Shown here piece by piece: positions 26,276 through 36,099 of a DNA stretch of 64,000 bases. Positions within the stretch are counted from its first letter, which is position 1. Each line of letters opens with the position of its first letter. The translations under genes and the position numbers were made by a program. The stretch is from contig NZ_JBEPOB010000001.1 in the NCBI RefSeq assembly GCF_040546595.1, positions 2,605,001-2,669,000 of the forward strand, in the 5' to 3' direction. This stretch comes from Bosea sp. OAE506 (GTDB lineage: Bacteria; Pseudomonadota; Alphaproteobacteria; Rhizobiales; Beijerinckiaceae). Below the pieces are notes generated by a model, which did not search any database, was not told the DNA's origin, and worked only from the letters and a program-made list of their open reading frames with translations.

Positions 26276-27448
26276 ATGCCTTGGAGCAACCAGAGCGGCG
26301 GTGGCAATAACGGGGGCGGACCCTGGGGCCAGCGCGGGGGAAGCGGCGGCGGCGGTGGCGGTGGCGGCGGCCCTTGGGGCGGTGGCTCCGGAGGCGGCAA
26401 TAGCGGCCCGCCCGATCTGGAGGACATCCTGCGCCGTAGCCAGGACCGCCTTCGCAACATGATGCCGGGCGGTAATCTCGGCAGCCGCGGCCTGATTTTC
26501 GGCGTTCTCGCCCTGATCGTGGTCTGGCTGCTGACCGGCTGGTACATCGTGCGTCCCAACGAGGTCGGCCTGAACCTTCGCTTCGGCAAGTTTATCGGCA
26601 AGACCGGCGAAGGCCTGAACTACAACTGGCCCTACCCGATCGGCAGCGTGATCAAGCCGCAGGTGACCAATGTCGTCACCACCGAGGTCGGCTTCCGAAC
26701 CGTCGAATCCGTGCGCGCTTCGCGCCAGTCCGATGTGATCGAAGAGAGCCTGATGCTCACCGGCGACGAGAACATCGTCGACATCGACGTGATCGTGCAG
26801 TGGCAGATCGACCCGGCCGCGCCCGAGAACTACGTTTTCAACATCCAGGACCCGCCGGGTACCGTGAAGGCCGTCGCCGAGAGCGCGATGCGCGAGATCA
26901 TCGGCCGGCGCAACATCCAGCCCGTGCTGACGACCGACCGCGCCGCGATCGAGACGGAAGTGCGCCAGCTCATGCAGGAGACGCTGAACGGCTACAATGC
27001 CGGCGTCCAGATCCGCCTCGTGCAGCTGCAGAAGGTCGATCCGCCGCAGCAGGTCATCGACGCGTTCCGCGACGTCCAGGCCGCGCGCGCCGACCAGGAG
27101 CGCCTGCGCAACGAGGCCGAGACCTACGCCAACCGGGTCGTGCCGGAATCGCGCGGTCGCGCGGCCCAGCTCGTCCAGTCGGCGGAAGCCTTCAAGGAGC
27201 AGACGGTGGCGGAGGCGCTCGGTCAGGCCAGCCGCTTCAACGCGGTCTACGAGCAGTACAAGAAGGCGCCGGCCGTGACGCGCGAGCGTCTCTTCCTCGA
27301 GACGATGGAGCGCGTGCTCGGCGGCACCGACAAGATCATTCTCGACAGCAGGGGGAACGGCCAGGGCGTCGTGCCCTATCTGCCGCTCGACCAGTTGCAG
27401 CAGAGGCGCCCCGCTCCGGGCGCTCCGCAGACGGGAGCCATCCGATGA
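26276..27448 (+). CDS. hflK: HflK, FtsH-associated SPFH protein
   Basis: HflK and HflC form a membrane cage around the FtsH protease and modulate its activity. The 390-residue protein starts with a Gly-rich cytoplasmic arm (about residues 5-45), then a membrane segment (LIFGVLALIVVWLLTGWYIV) and an SPFH domain with VRPNEVGLNLRFGKFIG and DVDVIVQWQID. A C-terminal coiled coil (ADQERLRNEAETYANRVVPE) follows. It overlaps hflC by four bases, so the two are translationally coupled. FtsH itself is elsewhere. Confidence 0.95.
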   Translation: MPWSNQSGGGNNGGGPWGQRGGSGGGGGGGGGPWGGGSGGGNSGPPDLEDILRRSQDRLRNMMPGGNLGSRGLIFGVLALIVVWLLTGWYIVRPNEVGLNLRFGKFIGKTGEGLNYNWPYPIGSVIKPQVTNVVTTEVGFRTVESVRASRQSDVIEESLMLTGDENIVDIDVIVQWQIDPAAPENYVFNIQDPPGTVKAVAESAMREIIGRRNIQPVLTTDRAAIETEVRQLMQETLNGYNAGVQIRLVQLQKVDPPQQVIDAFRDVQAARADQERLRNEAETYANRVVPESRGRAAQLVQSAEAFKEQTVAEALGQASRFNAVYEQYKKAPAVTRERLFLETMERVLGGTDKIILDSRGNGQGVVPYLPLDQLQQRRPAPGAPQTGAIR

Positions 27449-28362
27449 ACGGCGCCATCATCCGTATCGGCCTGCTCGTCGTCCTCGGCATCGCGGCCGT
27501 CGTCTTCTACGCGATGACCTTCGTGGTCCAGCAGACCCAGTCGGCCCTCGTGCTGCGCTTCGGCGCGGTCCGCAGCGTCGTCACCGCGCCCGGCCTCTAC
27601 TTCAAGTTGCCGGCGCCGTTCGAGCAGGTCACCCTGCTGGACAACCGCATCCTCGATCTCGACCTGCCGGCGCAGGAAATCATCGCCTCGGACCAGAAGC
27701 GTCTCGTGGTCGATGCCTTCACGCGCTACCGCATCTCGGATCCGCTGCGCTTCTACCAGGCGGTCAACAACATCCCGCGCGCCAACTCGCAGCTCGCCTC
27801 GATCGTGAACGGCAATGTGCGCTCGGTGCTGGCGGAGGCGTCCTTCACCTCGATGGTCCGCAACGACCGGGCGCGGCTGATGAACCGCATCCGCGACGAT
27901 GTGAACCGCGAGGCGGCGCGCTTCGGCATGACGGTCGTCGACGTCCGGCTGCGCCGTGTCGACCTGCCGGCCGCCAACTCCGCCGCCGTGTTCCAGCGGA
28001 TGCAGACGGAGCGTCAGCGCGAGGCGGCTGAAGCGCGCGCGCTCGGTGCCCAGCAGGCCCAGGAGATCCGGGCCCGTGCGGACAGGGACTCGACCGTCAT
28101 CGTGGCGGAAGCCCAGCGGCGTTCGGACGAGATCCGCGGTCAGGGCGAAGGCGAGCGTAACCGCGTCTTCGCCGAGGCCTTCGGCCAGGACGAGGAGTTC
28201 TTCACCTTCTATCGCTCGATGCAGGCCTATGAAGCCAGCATCAAGGCGGGCGATACACGGATGGTGCTCTCGCCGGACTCGCCGTTCTTCCGGTTCTTCA
28301 ACGGACCGAACGCGCCCCGGCCCGACGCCGCTCCCGCGGTGCCGGCTCCGGCCCGCCCCTGA
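27445..28362 (+). CDS. hflC: HflC, FtsH-associated SPFH protein
   Basis: HflC pairs with HflK in the FtsH-regulating complex. The 305-residue protein has an N-terminal anchor (IIRIGLLVVLGIAAVVFYAM), an SPFH domain with VLRFGAVRSVVTAPGLYFKLP and VDAFTRYRISDPLRFYQAVN, then a coiled coil (TERQREAAEARALGAQQAQE) and FFTFYRSMQAYEAS. The ATG at 27445 overlaps the hflK stop. A small DUF2065 gene and degP follow, a common alphaproteobacterial arrangement. Confidence 0.95.
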   Translation: MNGAIIRIGLLVVLGIAAVVFYAMTFVVQQTQSALVLRFGAVRSVVTAPGLYFKLPAPFEQVTLLDNRILDLDLPAQEIIASDQKRLVVDAFTRYRISDPLRFYQAVNNIPRANSQLASIVNGNVRSVLAEASFTSMVRNDRARLMNRIRDDVNREAARFGMTVVDVRLRRVDLPAANSAAVFQRMQTERQREAAEARALGAQQAQEIRARADRDSTVIVAEAQRRSDEIRGQGEGERNRVFAEAFGQDEEFFTFYRSMQAYEASIKAGDTRMVLSPDSPFFRFFNGPNAPRPDAAPAVPAPARP

Positions 28363-28379
28363 CGGGACCTGCGCCGCGC

Positions 28380-28565
28380 ATGTGGGATTTCGTCGCGGCG
28401 CTGGGGCTCGTCTTCGCGATCGAGGGCATCCTGTTCGCAGCGGTGCCCAACCTCGCCAAGGAGGCGCTGCGGAGCGCCTCCGAGACGCCCGTCGACGTCA
28501 TGCGGATGATCGGGCTCGCCTCGGCGGTGCTGGGCGTGGCGATCGTCTGGTTCGTGCGCGGCTGA
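28380..28565 (+). CDS. DUF2065 small membrane protein (YjeT-like)
   Basis: This 61-residue protein has two membrane helices: DFVAALGLVFAIEGILFAAV and VMRMIGLASAVLGVAIVWFV, joined by a loop containing PNLAKEALRSASETP. The DUF2065 pattern (LVFxIEGxLxAxxP, RxxGLxSAxxGxxxVW) is clear. It lies 17 bases after hflC and is likely co-transcribed with hflKC. Function is unknown; the neighbourhood points to membrane quality control. Confidence 0.9.
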   Translation: MWDFVAALGLVFAIEGILFAAVPNLAKEALRSASETPVDVMRMIGLASAVLGVAIVWFVRG

Positions 28566-28698
28566 GGCGGTGTCGGCCGACGGCATGCGGCAATGGTCGC
28601 ATGATCGTGTGTCGACCTTCCGCCGCATTTCGCGGTTCAATTGGGGATACGCTTTCCGCGCCGGGCGACTCGGCCGGATCTTCTGCACGAGGACACTG

Positions 28699-30243
28699 AT
28701 GGCAACTCATCCCGTCTCTGCTTCCGGAGCTTTCGCGCCGCGCTCCCGGCGCATCGTGTTCGCCGCCGGCGTGGCCTGCCTTTCGCTCCTGGCCTCTCCG
28801 ATCCTGGCGCCGGCGCAGACGGCGGCTTCGCCCGTGCTGCAGGGCCAGATTTCGCTGGCCGATCTCGCCGAGCGCGTCATGCCGGCGGTGGTCAACATCG
28901 CGGCGGTGACGACCAGCGACACGCGCGGCCGCACCCTGCCGCAAATCCCTCAGCTCGGTCCGGATACGCCCTTCGGCGATCTGTTCGAGGAGTTCTTCAA
29001 CCGCCGTGGTCAGGGCCAGCAGGGTCAGGGCCAGGGGCAGGGTCAGGCGCCGCAGCAGCGCCGCTCACAGTCGGCCGGGTCGGGCTTCGTGATCGATTCA
29101 TCGGGCCTCGTGGTGACCAACAACCACGTCATCGGTGACGCCAACGAGATCACCGTGATCTTTAACAGCGGCCTGCGGCTCAAGGCCGAGGTCGTCGGCA
29201 AGGACGCCAAGGTCGACCTCGCCGTCCTGCGCGTGAAGCACGACAAGCCTCTGCCGGCGGTGAAGTTCGGCGATTCCGACAAGATGCGGATCGGCGACCC
29301 CGTGATGGCCATCGGCAACCCGTTCGGGCTTGGCGGCTCGGTCTCGTCGGGCATCGTCTCGGCGCGAAACCGCGACATCCAGCAGGGCCCCTACGATACC
29401 TATATCCAGACCGACGCCGCCATCAACAAGGGCAATTCGGGCGGTCCGCTGTTCAACATGGCGGGCGAGGTCATCGGCATCAACACCGCCATCCTGTCGC
29501 CCACCGGCGGCTCGGTCGGCATCGGTTTTGCCGTACCGTCCTCGCTGGCGACCTCGATCGTCGACCAGCTCAAGGAGTTCGGCGAGACCCGCCGCGGCTG
29601 GCTGGGTGTTCGCATCCAGAGCGTCGATGACGCCACGGCCGAGGCGCTCGGCCTGGGAACGGCGCGCGGCGCACTCGTGGCCGGTGTCGACGAGAAGGGC
29701 CCCGGCAAGCCGGCCGGCCTCGACGTCGGTGACGTCATCACCAAGTTCGACGGCAAGGAGGTCAAGGATTCGCGCGACCTGCCGCGGATCGTCGCCGCCA
29801 CCCCCGTCGGCAAGGACGTGCCCGTCACGATCATGCGCAAGGGCAAGGAAGAGGTGAAGACGGTCAAGCTCGGCCGTCTCGAGGATGGCGAGAAGGTGCA
29901 GCCCGCCTCGGCCCGCACCCCCGCCGAGCCGGCCAAGCCCGCCGTCACCACCGCGCTCGGCCTTGAGTTCTCCCCGCAGACCGAGGAGCTGCGCAAGCGC
30001 TACTCGATCAAGGACGGCGTCAAGGGCGTCATCGTCACCAAGGTCGATCCGAACTCGAACGCCGCCGACAAGCGCGTCCAGGTCGGCGAGCTGATTGTCG
30101 AGATCGGTCAGGAGCCGGTCAATTCGCCGGCGGACGTGACCAAGCGCCTCGACGTGCTGAAGAAGGAGGGCAAGAAGTCGGCCCTTCTGCTGGTCTCCAA
30201 CGCCCAGGGCGAGGTCCGCTTCGTCGCCGTGGCGATGAACTGA
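28699..30243 (+). CDS. degP: Periplasmic Do-like serine protease (DegP/HtrA)
   Basis: DegP degrades or chaperones misfolded periplasmic proteins. The 514-residue protein has a signal segment (RIVFAAGVACLSLLASPI, then APAQ), a Q/G-rich linker (QGQQGQGQGQ), a trypsin-like domain with catalytic His in VVTNNHVIGD, Asp in DLAVLRV and Ser in NKGNSGGPLFN, then two PDZ domains (LGVRIQSVDDATAEALGL and a second near TEELRKRYSIKDGVKGVIV). ATG at 28699 has ACGAGGA upstream. A strong terminator follows. Confidence 0.95.
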   Translation: MATHPVSASGAFAPRSRRIVFAAGVACLSLLASPILAPAQTAASPVLQGQISLADLAERVMPAVVNIAAVTTSDTRGRTLPQIPQLGPDTPFGDLFEEFFNRRGQGQQGQGQGQGQAPQQRRSQSAGSGFVIDSSGLVVTNNHVIGDANEITVIFNSGLRLKAEVVGKDAKVDLAVLRVKHDKPLPAVKFGDSDKMRIGDPVMAIGNPFGLGGSVSSGIVSARNRDIQQGPYDTYIQTDAAINKGNSGGPLFNMAGEVIGINTAILSPTGGSVGIGFAVPSSLATSIVDQLKEFGETRRGWLGVRIQSVDDATAEALGLGTARGALVAGVDEKGPGKPAGLDVGDVITKFDGKEVKDSRDLPRIVAATPVGKDVPVTIMRKGKEEVKTVKLGRLEDGEKVQPASARTPAEPAKPAVTTALGLEFSPQTEELRKRYSIKDGVKGVIVTKVDPNSNAADKRVQVGELIVEIGQEPVNSPADVTKRLDVLKKEGKKSALLLVSNAQGEVRFVAVAMN

Positions 30244-30271
30244 GCGATTTCTTCCGTCGTGATGCGATCGA

Positions 30272-30296
30272 GGGCGGCCGAAAGGCTGCCCTTTTT
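30272..30296 (+). terminator. Rho-independent terminator after degP
   Basis: GGGCGGCC and GGCTGCCC form eight pairs (one G-U) closed by a GAAA tetraloop, followed by five T. It ends the hflK-hflC-DUF2065-degP transcript. Confidence 0.85.
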
Positions 30297-30395
30297 CATT
30301 GGGCCGCGCCGGCGTGATGGCGGGGATCAGCGATCGGCATTGGTGCCGGGCTCTCCGTGATGGCAGGGTGTTGCGACTGCCCCGGAGCGCCCACG

Positions 30396-30737
30396 ATGAA
30401 ACTCACCGACATCCCCTTCGTCACCACCGACTGGTCGACGGTCCCGACCGAGCGCCATGCAGGGGATGTTGGCGAGGCGACCTGGCGGGTGCAGTTCTTC
30501 GGGCCGGCTGAGAACCGCATCCGGGTGCGGATGGTCGAGTACAGCCCCGGCTACGAGGCCGACCACTGGTGCTCGAAGGGCCACATCATCCTGTGCCTGG
30601 ACGGCGAGATGGAAACGACGCTGGAGGATGGCCGCGTCATGCCGCTCAAGGCCGGAATGACTTATCAGGTCGCCGACGGCGCCGAGGCGCATCGCTCCCG
30701 CACGGTGACGGGCGCCAAGCTGTTCATCGTGGATTAG
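30396..30737 (+). CDS. DHCW-motif cupin fold protein
   Basis: The 113-residue protein is a small single-domain cupin: VRMVEYSPGYEADHWCSKGH contains the DHWC motif used to name this group, then IILCLDGEMETTLEDGRVMP and MTYQVADGAEAHRSRTV. Cupins bind metal ions through His/Glu; which substrate is unknown. ATG at 30396 follows CGGAGCG. Its stop TAG overlaps the convergent serB stop by four bases in the sequence TTAG. Confidence 0.85.
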   Translation: MKLTDIPFVTTDWSTVPTERHAGDVGEATWRVQFFGPAENRIRVRMVEYSPGYEADHWCSKGHIILCLDGEMETTLEDGRVMPLKAGMTYQVADGAEAHRSRTVTGAKLFIVD

Positions 30738-31618
30738 GCCCGAACGATCTCGGCGCCCGTATAGCCCTGCGCGTAGAGCAGCGCGGTCAGGTCCGCATGG
30801 TCGAGTCGCGCATGGGCGGCAGCCGCCACCGCCGGTTTGGCGCGGAACGCGACGCCGAGTCCGGCTTCACCCAGCATGGCGAGATCGTTGGCACCGTCGC
30901 CGACGGCAAGCGTCTGCTTGGGCGAAAGACCAAAGCGCGCGCGCAGTTCCAGCAGCGCGTCGAGCTTGGCCTGCTTGCCGAGGATGGGATCGGCGACCTC
31001 GCCGATCAGCACGCCGTCCTGCGCCAGCAGGGTGTTCGAGCGATGCTCGTCGAAGCCGATGGTCGTGCCGATGGGCCCGGTGAAGACGGTAAAGCCGCCT
31101 GAGACCAACGCCGTGTAGCCGCCCTGGCCGCGCATGGTCATGACAAGTTCGCGCCCGCCCGGCGTCAGCGTGATGCGCTCGCGGATGATTTCAGCCACGA
31201 CCGAGAGCGGGACGCCCTTCAGCAGCGCGACGCGCTCGCGCAGCGCCGGCTCGAAAGCGATCTCGCCACGCATGGCGCGCTCGGTGATGCCGGAGACCTT
31301 CTCCTTCAGCCCGACATAGGCCGCTAGTTCGTCGATGCATTCCTGGCCGATCATGGTCGAGTCCATGTCGGCGAGGAACAGCTCCTTGCGGCGCGTTGCG
31401 GCCGGCTGGACGAGGATGTCGACCGGCGCCCCGTCGAGGAGCGGTCGCAGATCGGCTTCGAGCTTGCGCGCGTCGTCCGCTTCCGCGAAGAGGTCGGCCG
31501 CGATCTCGCCGTCGAGGCGCTGCGTGCGCAGCGCCCCGGGCAGGGCGGCGAGCCGCTTCAGCAGCGCCTCGTCGATCAGGGCCTGTCCATGGGCGGAAAC
31601 CAGTGTCGCGACGAGCAT
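30734..31618 (-). CDS. serB: Phosphoserine phosphatase
   Basis: SerB removes phosphate from phosphoserine, the last step of serine synthesis. The 294-residue protein has an N-terminal ACT-like segment and then the HAD domain: [20 protein letters not shown] (nucleophile Asp), [12 protein letters not shown], and [20 protein letters not shown] (metal-binding Asp). The DMDST motif is diagnostic. It is divergent from miaA, whose start is 17 bases away, and convergent with the cupin gene. Confidence 0.95.
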   Translation of the reverse strand: MLVATLVSAHGQALIDEALLKRLAALPGALRTQRLDGEIAADLFAEADDARKLEADLRPLLDGAPVDILVQPAATRRKELFLADMDSTMIGQECIDELAAYVGLKEKVSGITERAMRGEIAFEPALRERVALLKGVPLSVVAEIIRERITLTPGGRELVMTMRGQGGYTALVSGGFTVFTGPIGTTIGFDEHRSNTLLAQDGVLIGEVADPILGKQAKLDALLELRARFGLSPKQTLAVGDGANDLAMLGEAGLGVAFRAKPAVAAAAHARLDHADLTALLYAQGYTGAEIVRA

Positions 31619-31635
31619 GTGAAGGGCCGGATCGG

Positions 31636-32565
31636 GTGACGAGGGCAGCGGAAGGGATCAGGGCCGTGCTCATCGCAGGTCCGACCGCGAGCGGCAAGTC
31701 GGCCCTGGCGATGGCGCTGGCGCGTGACTTTGGCGGCGTGGTCGTCAATGCGGATTCGATGCAGGTCTATCGCGATCTGCGGGTGCTGACGGCGAGGCCT
31801 ACTCTCGAGGAGGAAGCGAGCGGCCCGCATCGGCTCTACGGTCATGTCGACGGGGCGGTGAATTATTCGGCCATGCGCTATGCGTCGGATGTCGCGGCGC
31901 TGCTGGAGGAGCTGCGCCAGAGCGGGCAACTGCCGATCCTCGTCGGCGGAACAGGGCTCTACTTCAAGGCCTTGACGGAGGGATTCTCGGCCATGCCTCC
32001 GGTGCCGGAAGCGGTGCGCGCGACCTTCCGCGAACGCGCCGAGGGCGTCGCGACCGAGGCGCTGCATGCGGAGCTCGCCGCGCGCGATCCGGAGATGGCG
32101 GGACGGCTGCGCGCCTCTGACCGGATGCGGATCATGCGGGCAATCGAGGTGCATCTGGCGACAGGGCGCTCGCTTGCGAGCTTTCAGGGTGAGCGCGAGC
32201 CCGGGCCGCTATCGGGCGTCGAGACCCTCCGCCTTTTCGTCAGTCCCGAGCGGGAGGCGGTGCGGGCGGCGATCGACCGGCGTTTTGAGGCGATGATCGC
32301 GCGGGGCGCGCTCGACGAGGTCGAAAGGCTGAAGGCACGCGGCCTCGATCCGCTCCTGCCGGTGATGCGGGCCCATGGCGTGCCGGGGCTGATCGCCTCT
32401 CTCGATGGCACGATCTCGCTGGAGGAAGCGATCCGACGCGGGCAGGCGGATACGCGTGCCTATGCCAAGCGGCAGGTGACCTGGTTCCGCCATCAGATGG
32501 CAGGTTGGGAGGCTGTCGCGCCGCAGGAGGCGCTGGGCGTCGCGCGGGCGCGGCTCGCCAGTTAG
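31636..32565 (+). CDS. miaA: tRNA dimethylallyltransferase
   Basis: MiaA adds a dimethylallyl group to A37 of tRNAs reading UNN codons. Translation likely starts at GTG 31636 ([20 protein letters not shown]), giving 309 residues. Motifs: P-loop [51 protein letters not shown], and [15 protein letters not shown]. The start is 17 bases from the divergent serB start. Its stop overlaps the convergent GGDEF gene stop (TTAG) by four bases. Confidence 0.94.
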   Translation: MTRAAEGIRAVLIAGPTASGKSALAMALARDFGGVVVNADSMQVYRDLRVLTARPTLEEEASGPHRLYGHVDGAVNYSAMRYASDVAALLEELRQSGQLPILVGGTGLYFKALTEGFSAMPPVPEAVRATFRERAEGVATEALHAELAARDPEMAGRLRASDRMRIMRAIEVHLATGRSLASFQGEREPGPLSGVETLRLFVSPEREAVRAAIDRRFEAMIARGALDEVERLKARGLDPLLPVMRAHGVPGLIASLDGTISLEEAIRRGQADTRAYAKRQVTWFRHQMAGWEAVAPQEALGVARARLAS

Positions 32566-34022
32566 GCCGCGGCCGCCAGGCTGTCCGAACCGGCGACCGC
32601 GATGCGGTTACGACCCTCGCTCTTGGCGCGATAGAGCGCCTGGTCCGCGCGGCTGGTCAGCCCCGCCAGCGTCTCGCCATCCTGCCGTGAGGCGATGCCG
32701 CAGCTGGCGGTGACCGCGAGCCCCAGCGTCTCCGAGACTGGCAGCGTCCTCCCCGCCAACGCCTGCTGCACCAGAACAGCCGCCGCCACGGCCTCATCCG
32801 GACCTCCGCGCATCAGGATCGCGAATTCTTCGCCGCCAAAGCGTCCGACGAGGGCGTTCCGGCTGCCGAAGACGCCCAGCAAAAGATCGGCGAAAGCGCG
32901 GATGACCGCGTCGCCCGCAGGATGGCCATGGGTGTCGTTGATGCGCTTGAAGTGGTCGAGATCGATGATGAGCAGCGAGGCCGGTGCGCCCTCGGCAACG
33001 CCGTCCCGCATCATCGTCTGGGCGTGCTCGGTGAAGGAGCGGCGGTTGAGCAGCGCGGTGAGCGGGTCGGTCTCGGCCAGCCGGCGCAGTTCCTTCTCAC
33101 GCTCTTCGCGCAGGCCGATCTCCTCGGAAAGGGCCTGCCTCGTGGCGCGTTCGATGCCGACCTCCAGCGCCAGCGTAGCGGCCCGTTGCCGGAGCGACTG
33201 ATTGGCGAGCATCAGGTTCGAGATGTCCGACAGCGTGACCACCAGTCCATCACCGAGCAGAGCCAGCGAGACCTGGAGCCAGATCTGCCGGCCGCCGGCG
33301 ACGAACGCCACCTCGAACTGGTCGGGCTGGAGACGCTCGACCGCCTGAAGCAGGCGGGTCCAGCTCTCATCCTCGGCCAGAAAGGGAAGGGCCTCGCGCA
33401 GATCGCAGCCGAGCACCATGGCGGCTTCGCTGCCGCAGAGCGTCGTCGCCCGCTGGTTCGCGGAGAGCACGCTGAGCCCGGCCAGTTGCGATTCCGGGCC
33501 GCGAACCGCCTCGACCGCCACGATCCCGAAGGGGGACGTCTCCATCAGGAGCATCAGGAATTCTTCGCGGAAGCTCATCTGGCGGCAGAAGACGATGAGG
33601 TGGCGGCCGCCTTCCGCGTCGGTGGTGGGAAGGATCAGGCGTTCGAAAATCCCCACACGGGCGGTCCGCACCGTGCGGTGGATTGTGTAGATGGCGATGC
33701 CTTCCGCCAGCGCCCGGTCGTAGCAGTCGATCGTGAAGGCCGCGACGTCGCTCTGCAGATTGGAGACGTATCCGCCGGTGCGGTCCCGTCCGGTTGTTCG
33801 GGGCAGGGTGCGGCCGCAGGCGTCGTAGCGATAGTCGCCGGTCGCTGTCGGCGAGAGCAGCATGAGGTCGTCGGCCGCTGCGTGTTCGGCGAGTGCCTTC
33901 AGGGTCTCATGCGGTGCGCCGGCGCTTCCGCAGGCCAGCCGCTCGAAATGCTGCATCAGCACCGGGACTTCCGGCGCGTGGGCGCGGGTCAGGATGCTGC
34001 GCGGGTTGACGTCGTGATGCAT
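32562..34022 (-). CDS. Diguanylate cyclase with PAS-like sensor
   Basis: This 486-residue protein makes cyclic di-GMP. The C-terminal GGDEF domain (about residues 320-480) has [16 protein letters not shown], the [20 protein letters not shown] motif and an intact GGEEF active site. The RxxD product-inhibition site normally just before it is missing (SRNA is found). The N-terminal half has a PAS-like region and an additional sensor with two or three conserved Cys ([20 protein letters not shown]). There is no obvious membrane helix. It is convergent with miaA. The lack of an I-site suggests weak feedback inhibition. Confidence 0.92.
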   Translation of the reverse strand: MHHDVNPRSILTRAHAPEVPVLMQHFERLACGSAGAPHETLKALAEHAAADDLMLLSPTATGDYRYDACGRTLPRTTGRDRTGGYVSNLQSDVAAFTIDCYDRALAEGIAIYTIHRTVRTARVGIFERLILPTTDAEGGRHLIVFCRQMSFREEFLMLLMETSPFGIVAVEAVRGPESQLAGLSVLSANQRATTLCGSEAAMVLGCDLREALPFLAEDESWTRLLQAVERLQPDQFEVAFVAGGRQIWLQVSLALLGDGLVVTLSDISNLMLANQSLRQRAATLALEVGIERATRQALSEEIGLREEREKELRRLAETDPLTALLNRRSFTEHAQTMMRDGVAEGAPASLLIIDLDHFKRINDTHGHPAGDAVIRAFADLLLGVFGSRNALVGRFGGEEFAILMRGGPDEAVAAAVLVQQALAGRTLPVSETLGLAVTASCGIASRQDGETLAGLTSRADQALYRAKSEGRNRIAVAGSDSLAAAA

Positions 34023-34107
34023 AAGGCGGCCCGTGAAACGCTCGAAGAGTAAGCCGCGGCGCTTGCCAAAACGTTGCGATGTGGACTTTCGGACGCAGAA
34101 GGGCCGC

Positions 34108-34136
34108 TTGACCCGGCAGCCGTGCTCCGCTAGCGT
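34108..34136 (+). promoter_or_regulatory. Predicted ilvI leader promoter
   Basis: TTGACC (34108-34113) and TAGCGT (34131-34136) are separated by 17 bases. Transcription would begin near 34142, 25 bases before the leader peptide ATG, which fits an attenuator leader. Confidence 0.5.
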
Positions 34137-34166
34137 CCCGCAACATCTGAAAAGGGTCGAAGCGCG

Positions 34167-34202
34167 ATGCGCAAGCTTATTATCGTAGGGGTGCGCTGGT
34201 AG
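34167..34202 (+). CDS. ilvI leader peptide, 11 aa (Leu-Ile-Ile-Val-Gly-Val)
   Basis: ATG at 34167 encodes [11 protein letters not shown] and stops at TAG 34200-34202. Five of the 11 residues are Leu, Ile or Val, the end products of the pathway, which is the hallmark of branched-chain amino acid leader peptides. AAAGGGTCGAAG upstream is a fair ribosome site. A terminator follows at 34252-34273, and the acetolactate synthase gene begins at 34327. No function as a protein is expected; its translation would sense charged tRNAs. Confidence 0.85.
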   Translation: MRKLIIVGVRW

Positions 34203-34273
34203 GGGCCGGTTCCGCAGGGAGCCGCGTCATCCCCGACGCCAGCGCACGTCCAGGCCCCTCGAGGGCCTTTTTT
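34191..34273 (+). terminator. ilvI attenuator: antiterminator and terminator stems
   Basis: The terminator is AGGCCC (34252-34257), loop CTCGA, GGGCCT (34263-34268), then T to 34273. Its 5' arm can instead pair with an upstream strand: AGGGGCC (34201-34207) with GGCCCCT (34253-34259), seven pairs. A third stem, GTGCGCTGG (34191-34199) with CCAGCGCAC (34239-34247), overlaps the end of the leader peptide. Stalling at the Leu/Ile/Val codons would cover the third stem and leave AGGGGCC free to block the terminator. Confidence 0.8.
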
Positions 34274-34326
34274 ATTGCCCGTTTTCGACCTTCCCATCCT
34301 TCCCCGAGCTGCCGCAGGAGACCGTT

Positions 34327-36090
34327 ATGAGCGAGATGATGACCGGTGCCGAAATGGTCGTCCGCGCGCTTCAGGACCAGGGCGTCGAACATCTGTTCGG
34401 CTATCCCGGCGGCGCCGTGCTGCCGATCTATGACGCGCTGTTCCAGCAGGACAAGGTCAAGCACGTCCTCGTCCGGCACGAGCAGGGGGCCGTCCATGCG
34501 GCCGAGGGCTATGCCCGCTCGACGGCCGGTAAGGTCGGCTGCGTGCTCGTCACCTCGGGCCCCGGCGCGACCAATGCGGTCACCGGGCTGACCGACGCGC
34601 TGCTGGATTCGATCCCGCTCGTCGTCATCACCGGCCAGGTGCCGACGCATCTGATCGGGTCGGACGCGTTCCAGGAATGCGACACGGTCGGCATCACGCG
34701 CTCCTGCACCAAGCACAACTACCTGGTGAAGAGCATCGCCGATCTGCCGCGCATCCTGCACGAGGCGTTCTTTGTCGCGGCGAACGGGCGCCCCGGCCCC
34801 GTCGTCATCGACATCCCCAAGGACATCCAGTTCGCGAGCGGGCTCTACAGCCGCCCGCGCGACAACCAGCACAAGACCTACCGGCCGACCGTCAAGGGCG
34901 ACCTGAACAAGATCAAGGCTGCGGTCGCGCTGATGGCGAGCGCCAAGAAGCCGGTGTTCTACACCGGCGGCGGCGTCATCAATGCCGGCCCGCATGCCTC
35001 CGCGCTGCTGCGCGAACTCGTTCGGCTGACCGGTTTCCCGGTGACCTCGACCCTGATGGGCCTCGGCGCCTTTCCGGCGGCCGACAAGCAGTGGTTGGGC
35101 ATGCTGGGCATGCACGGCACCTACGAGGCGAACCTCGCGATGCATGACTGCGACGTCATGATCAACATCGGTGCGCGCTTCGACGACCGGATCACCGGGC
35201 GGCTCGACGGATTCTCGCCGCGCTCGCGGAAGATCCACGTCGACATCGACCCGTCCTCGATCAACAAGACGGTCAAGGTCGACATCGGCATCGTCGGCGA
35301 CTGCGCCCATGTGCTCGAGGACATGGTCCGCGTCTGGCGCGAGACTTCGCCCCAGATCGACAAGACCGCGCTGACCGCCTGGTGGACGCAGATCGATGGC
35401 TGGCGGGCTCGTCAGAGCCTCGCCTACAAGCAGTCCGGATCGGTCATCAAGCCGCAATATGCGATCGAGCGGCTCTACGAGCTGACCAAGAACCGTGACA
35501 CCTACATCACGACCGAGGTCGGCCAGCACCAGATGTGGGCGGCGCAGTATTACCGCTTCGAGGAGCCCAACCGCTGGATGACGTCGGGCGGGCTCGGTAC
35601 GATGGGCTACGGCCTGCCGGCCGCCATCGGCGTCCAGATGAAGCATCCCAAGGCGCTCGTCATCGACATCGCCGGCGAGGCCTCGATCCTGATGAACATG
35701 CAGGAGATGTCGACGGCGGTGCAGTATCGCCTGCCGGTCAAGATCTTCATCCTGAACAACGAGTACATGGGCATGGTGCGCCAGTGGCAGGAGCTGCTGC
35801 ATGGCGGCCGCTATTCCGAGAGCTATTCGGAATCGCTCCCCGATTTCGTGAAGCTGGCCGAGGCCTATGGCGGCCACGGCATCCGCTGCTCGGATCCGGC
35901 TTCGCTCGACGATGCGATCATGGAAATGATCGAGACGCCGAAGCCGGTCATCTTCGACTGCCTCGTCGCCAAGCAGGAGAACTGCTTCCCGATGATCCCG
36001 TCGGGCAAGGCCCATAACGAGATGATCCTGCCCGATTTCGAAGGCGATACCGGCGAGATCATCGACGCCAAGGGCAAGCAGCTGGTGTGA
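34327..36090 (+). CDS. ilvI: Acetolactate synthase large (catalytic) subunit
   Basis: This ThDP enzyme makes acetolactate from pyruvate, committing carbon to valine, leucine and isoleucine. The 587-residue protein has the N-terminal Pyr domain ([16 protein letters not shown], catalytic Glu in [16 protein letters not shown]), a central FAD domain and the C-terminal PP domain. The ThDP motif region reads [16 protein letters not shown] and [14 protein letters not shown]. The GEAS here replaces the GDGS/GDAS seen in many family members. ATG at 34327 follows GCAGGAG. A leader peptide and terminator lie upstream. Its small subunit is not next to it but two genes downstream. Confidence 0.95.
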   Translation: MSEMMTGAEMVVRALQDQGVEHLFGYPGGAVLPIYDALFQQDKVKHVLVRHEQGAVHAAEGYARSTAGKVGCVLVTSGPGATNAVTGLTDALLDSIPLVVITGQVPTHLIGSDAFQECDTVGITRSCTKHNYLVKSIADLPRILHEAFFVAANGRPGPVVIDIPKDIQFASGLYSRPRDNQHKTYRPTVKGDLNKIKAAVALMASAKKPVFYTGGGVINAGPHASALLRELVRLTGFPVTSTLMGLGAFPAADKQWLGMLGMHGTYEANLAMHDCDVMINIGARFDDRITGRLDGFSPRSRKIHVDIDPSSINKTVKVDIGIVGDCAHVLEDMVRVWRETSPQIDKTALTAWWTQIDGWRARQSLAYKQSGSVIKPQYAIERLYELTKNRDTYITTEVGQHQMWAAQYYRFEEPNRWMTSGGLGTMGYGLPAAIGVQMKHPKALVIDIAGEASILMNMQEMSTAVQYRLPVKIFILNNEYMGMVRQWQELLHGGRYSESYSESLPDFVKLAEAYGGHGIRCSDPASLDDAIMEMIETPKPVIFDCLVAKQENCFPMIPSGKAHNEMILPDFEGDTGEIIDAKGKQLV

Positions 36091-36099
36091 GACCGCACC

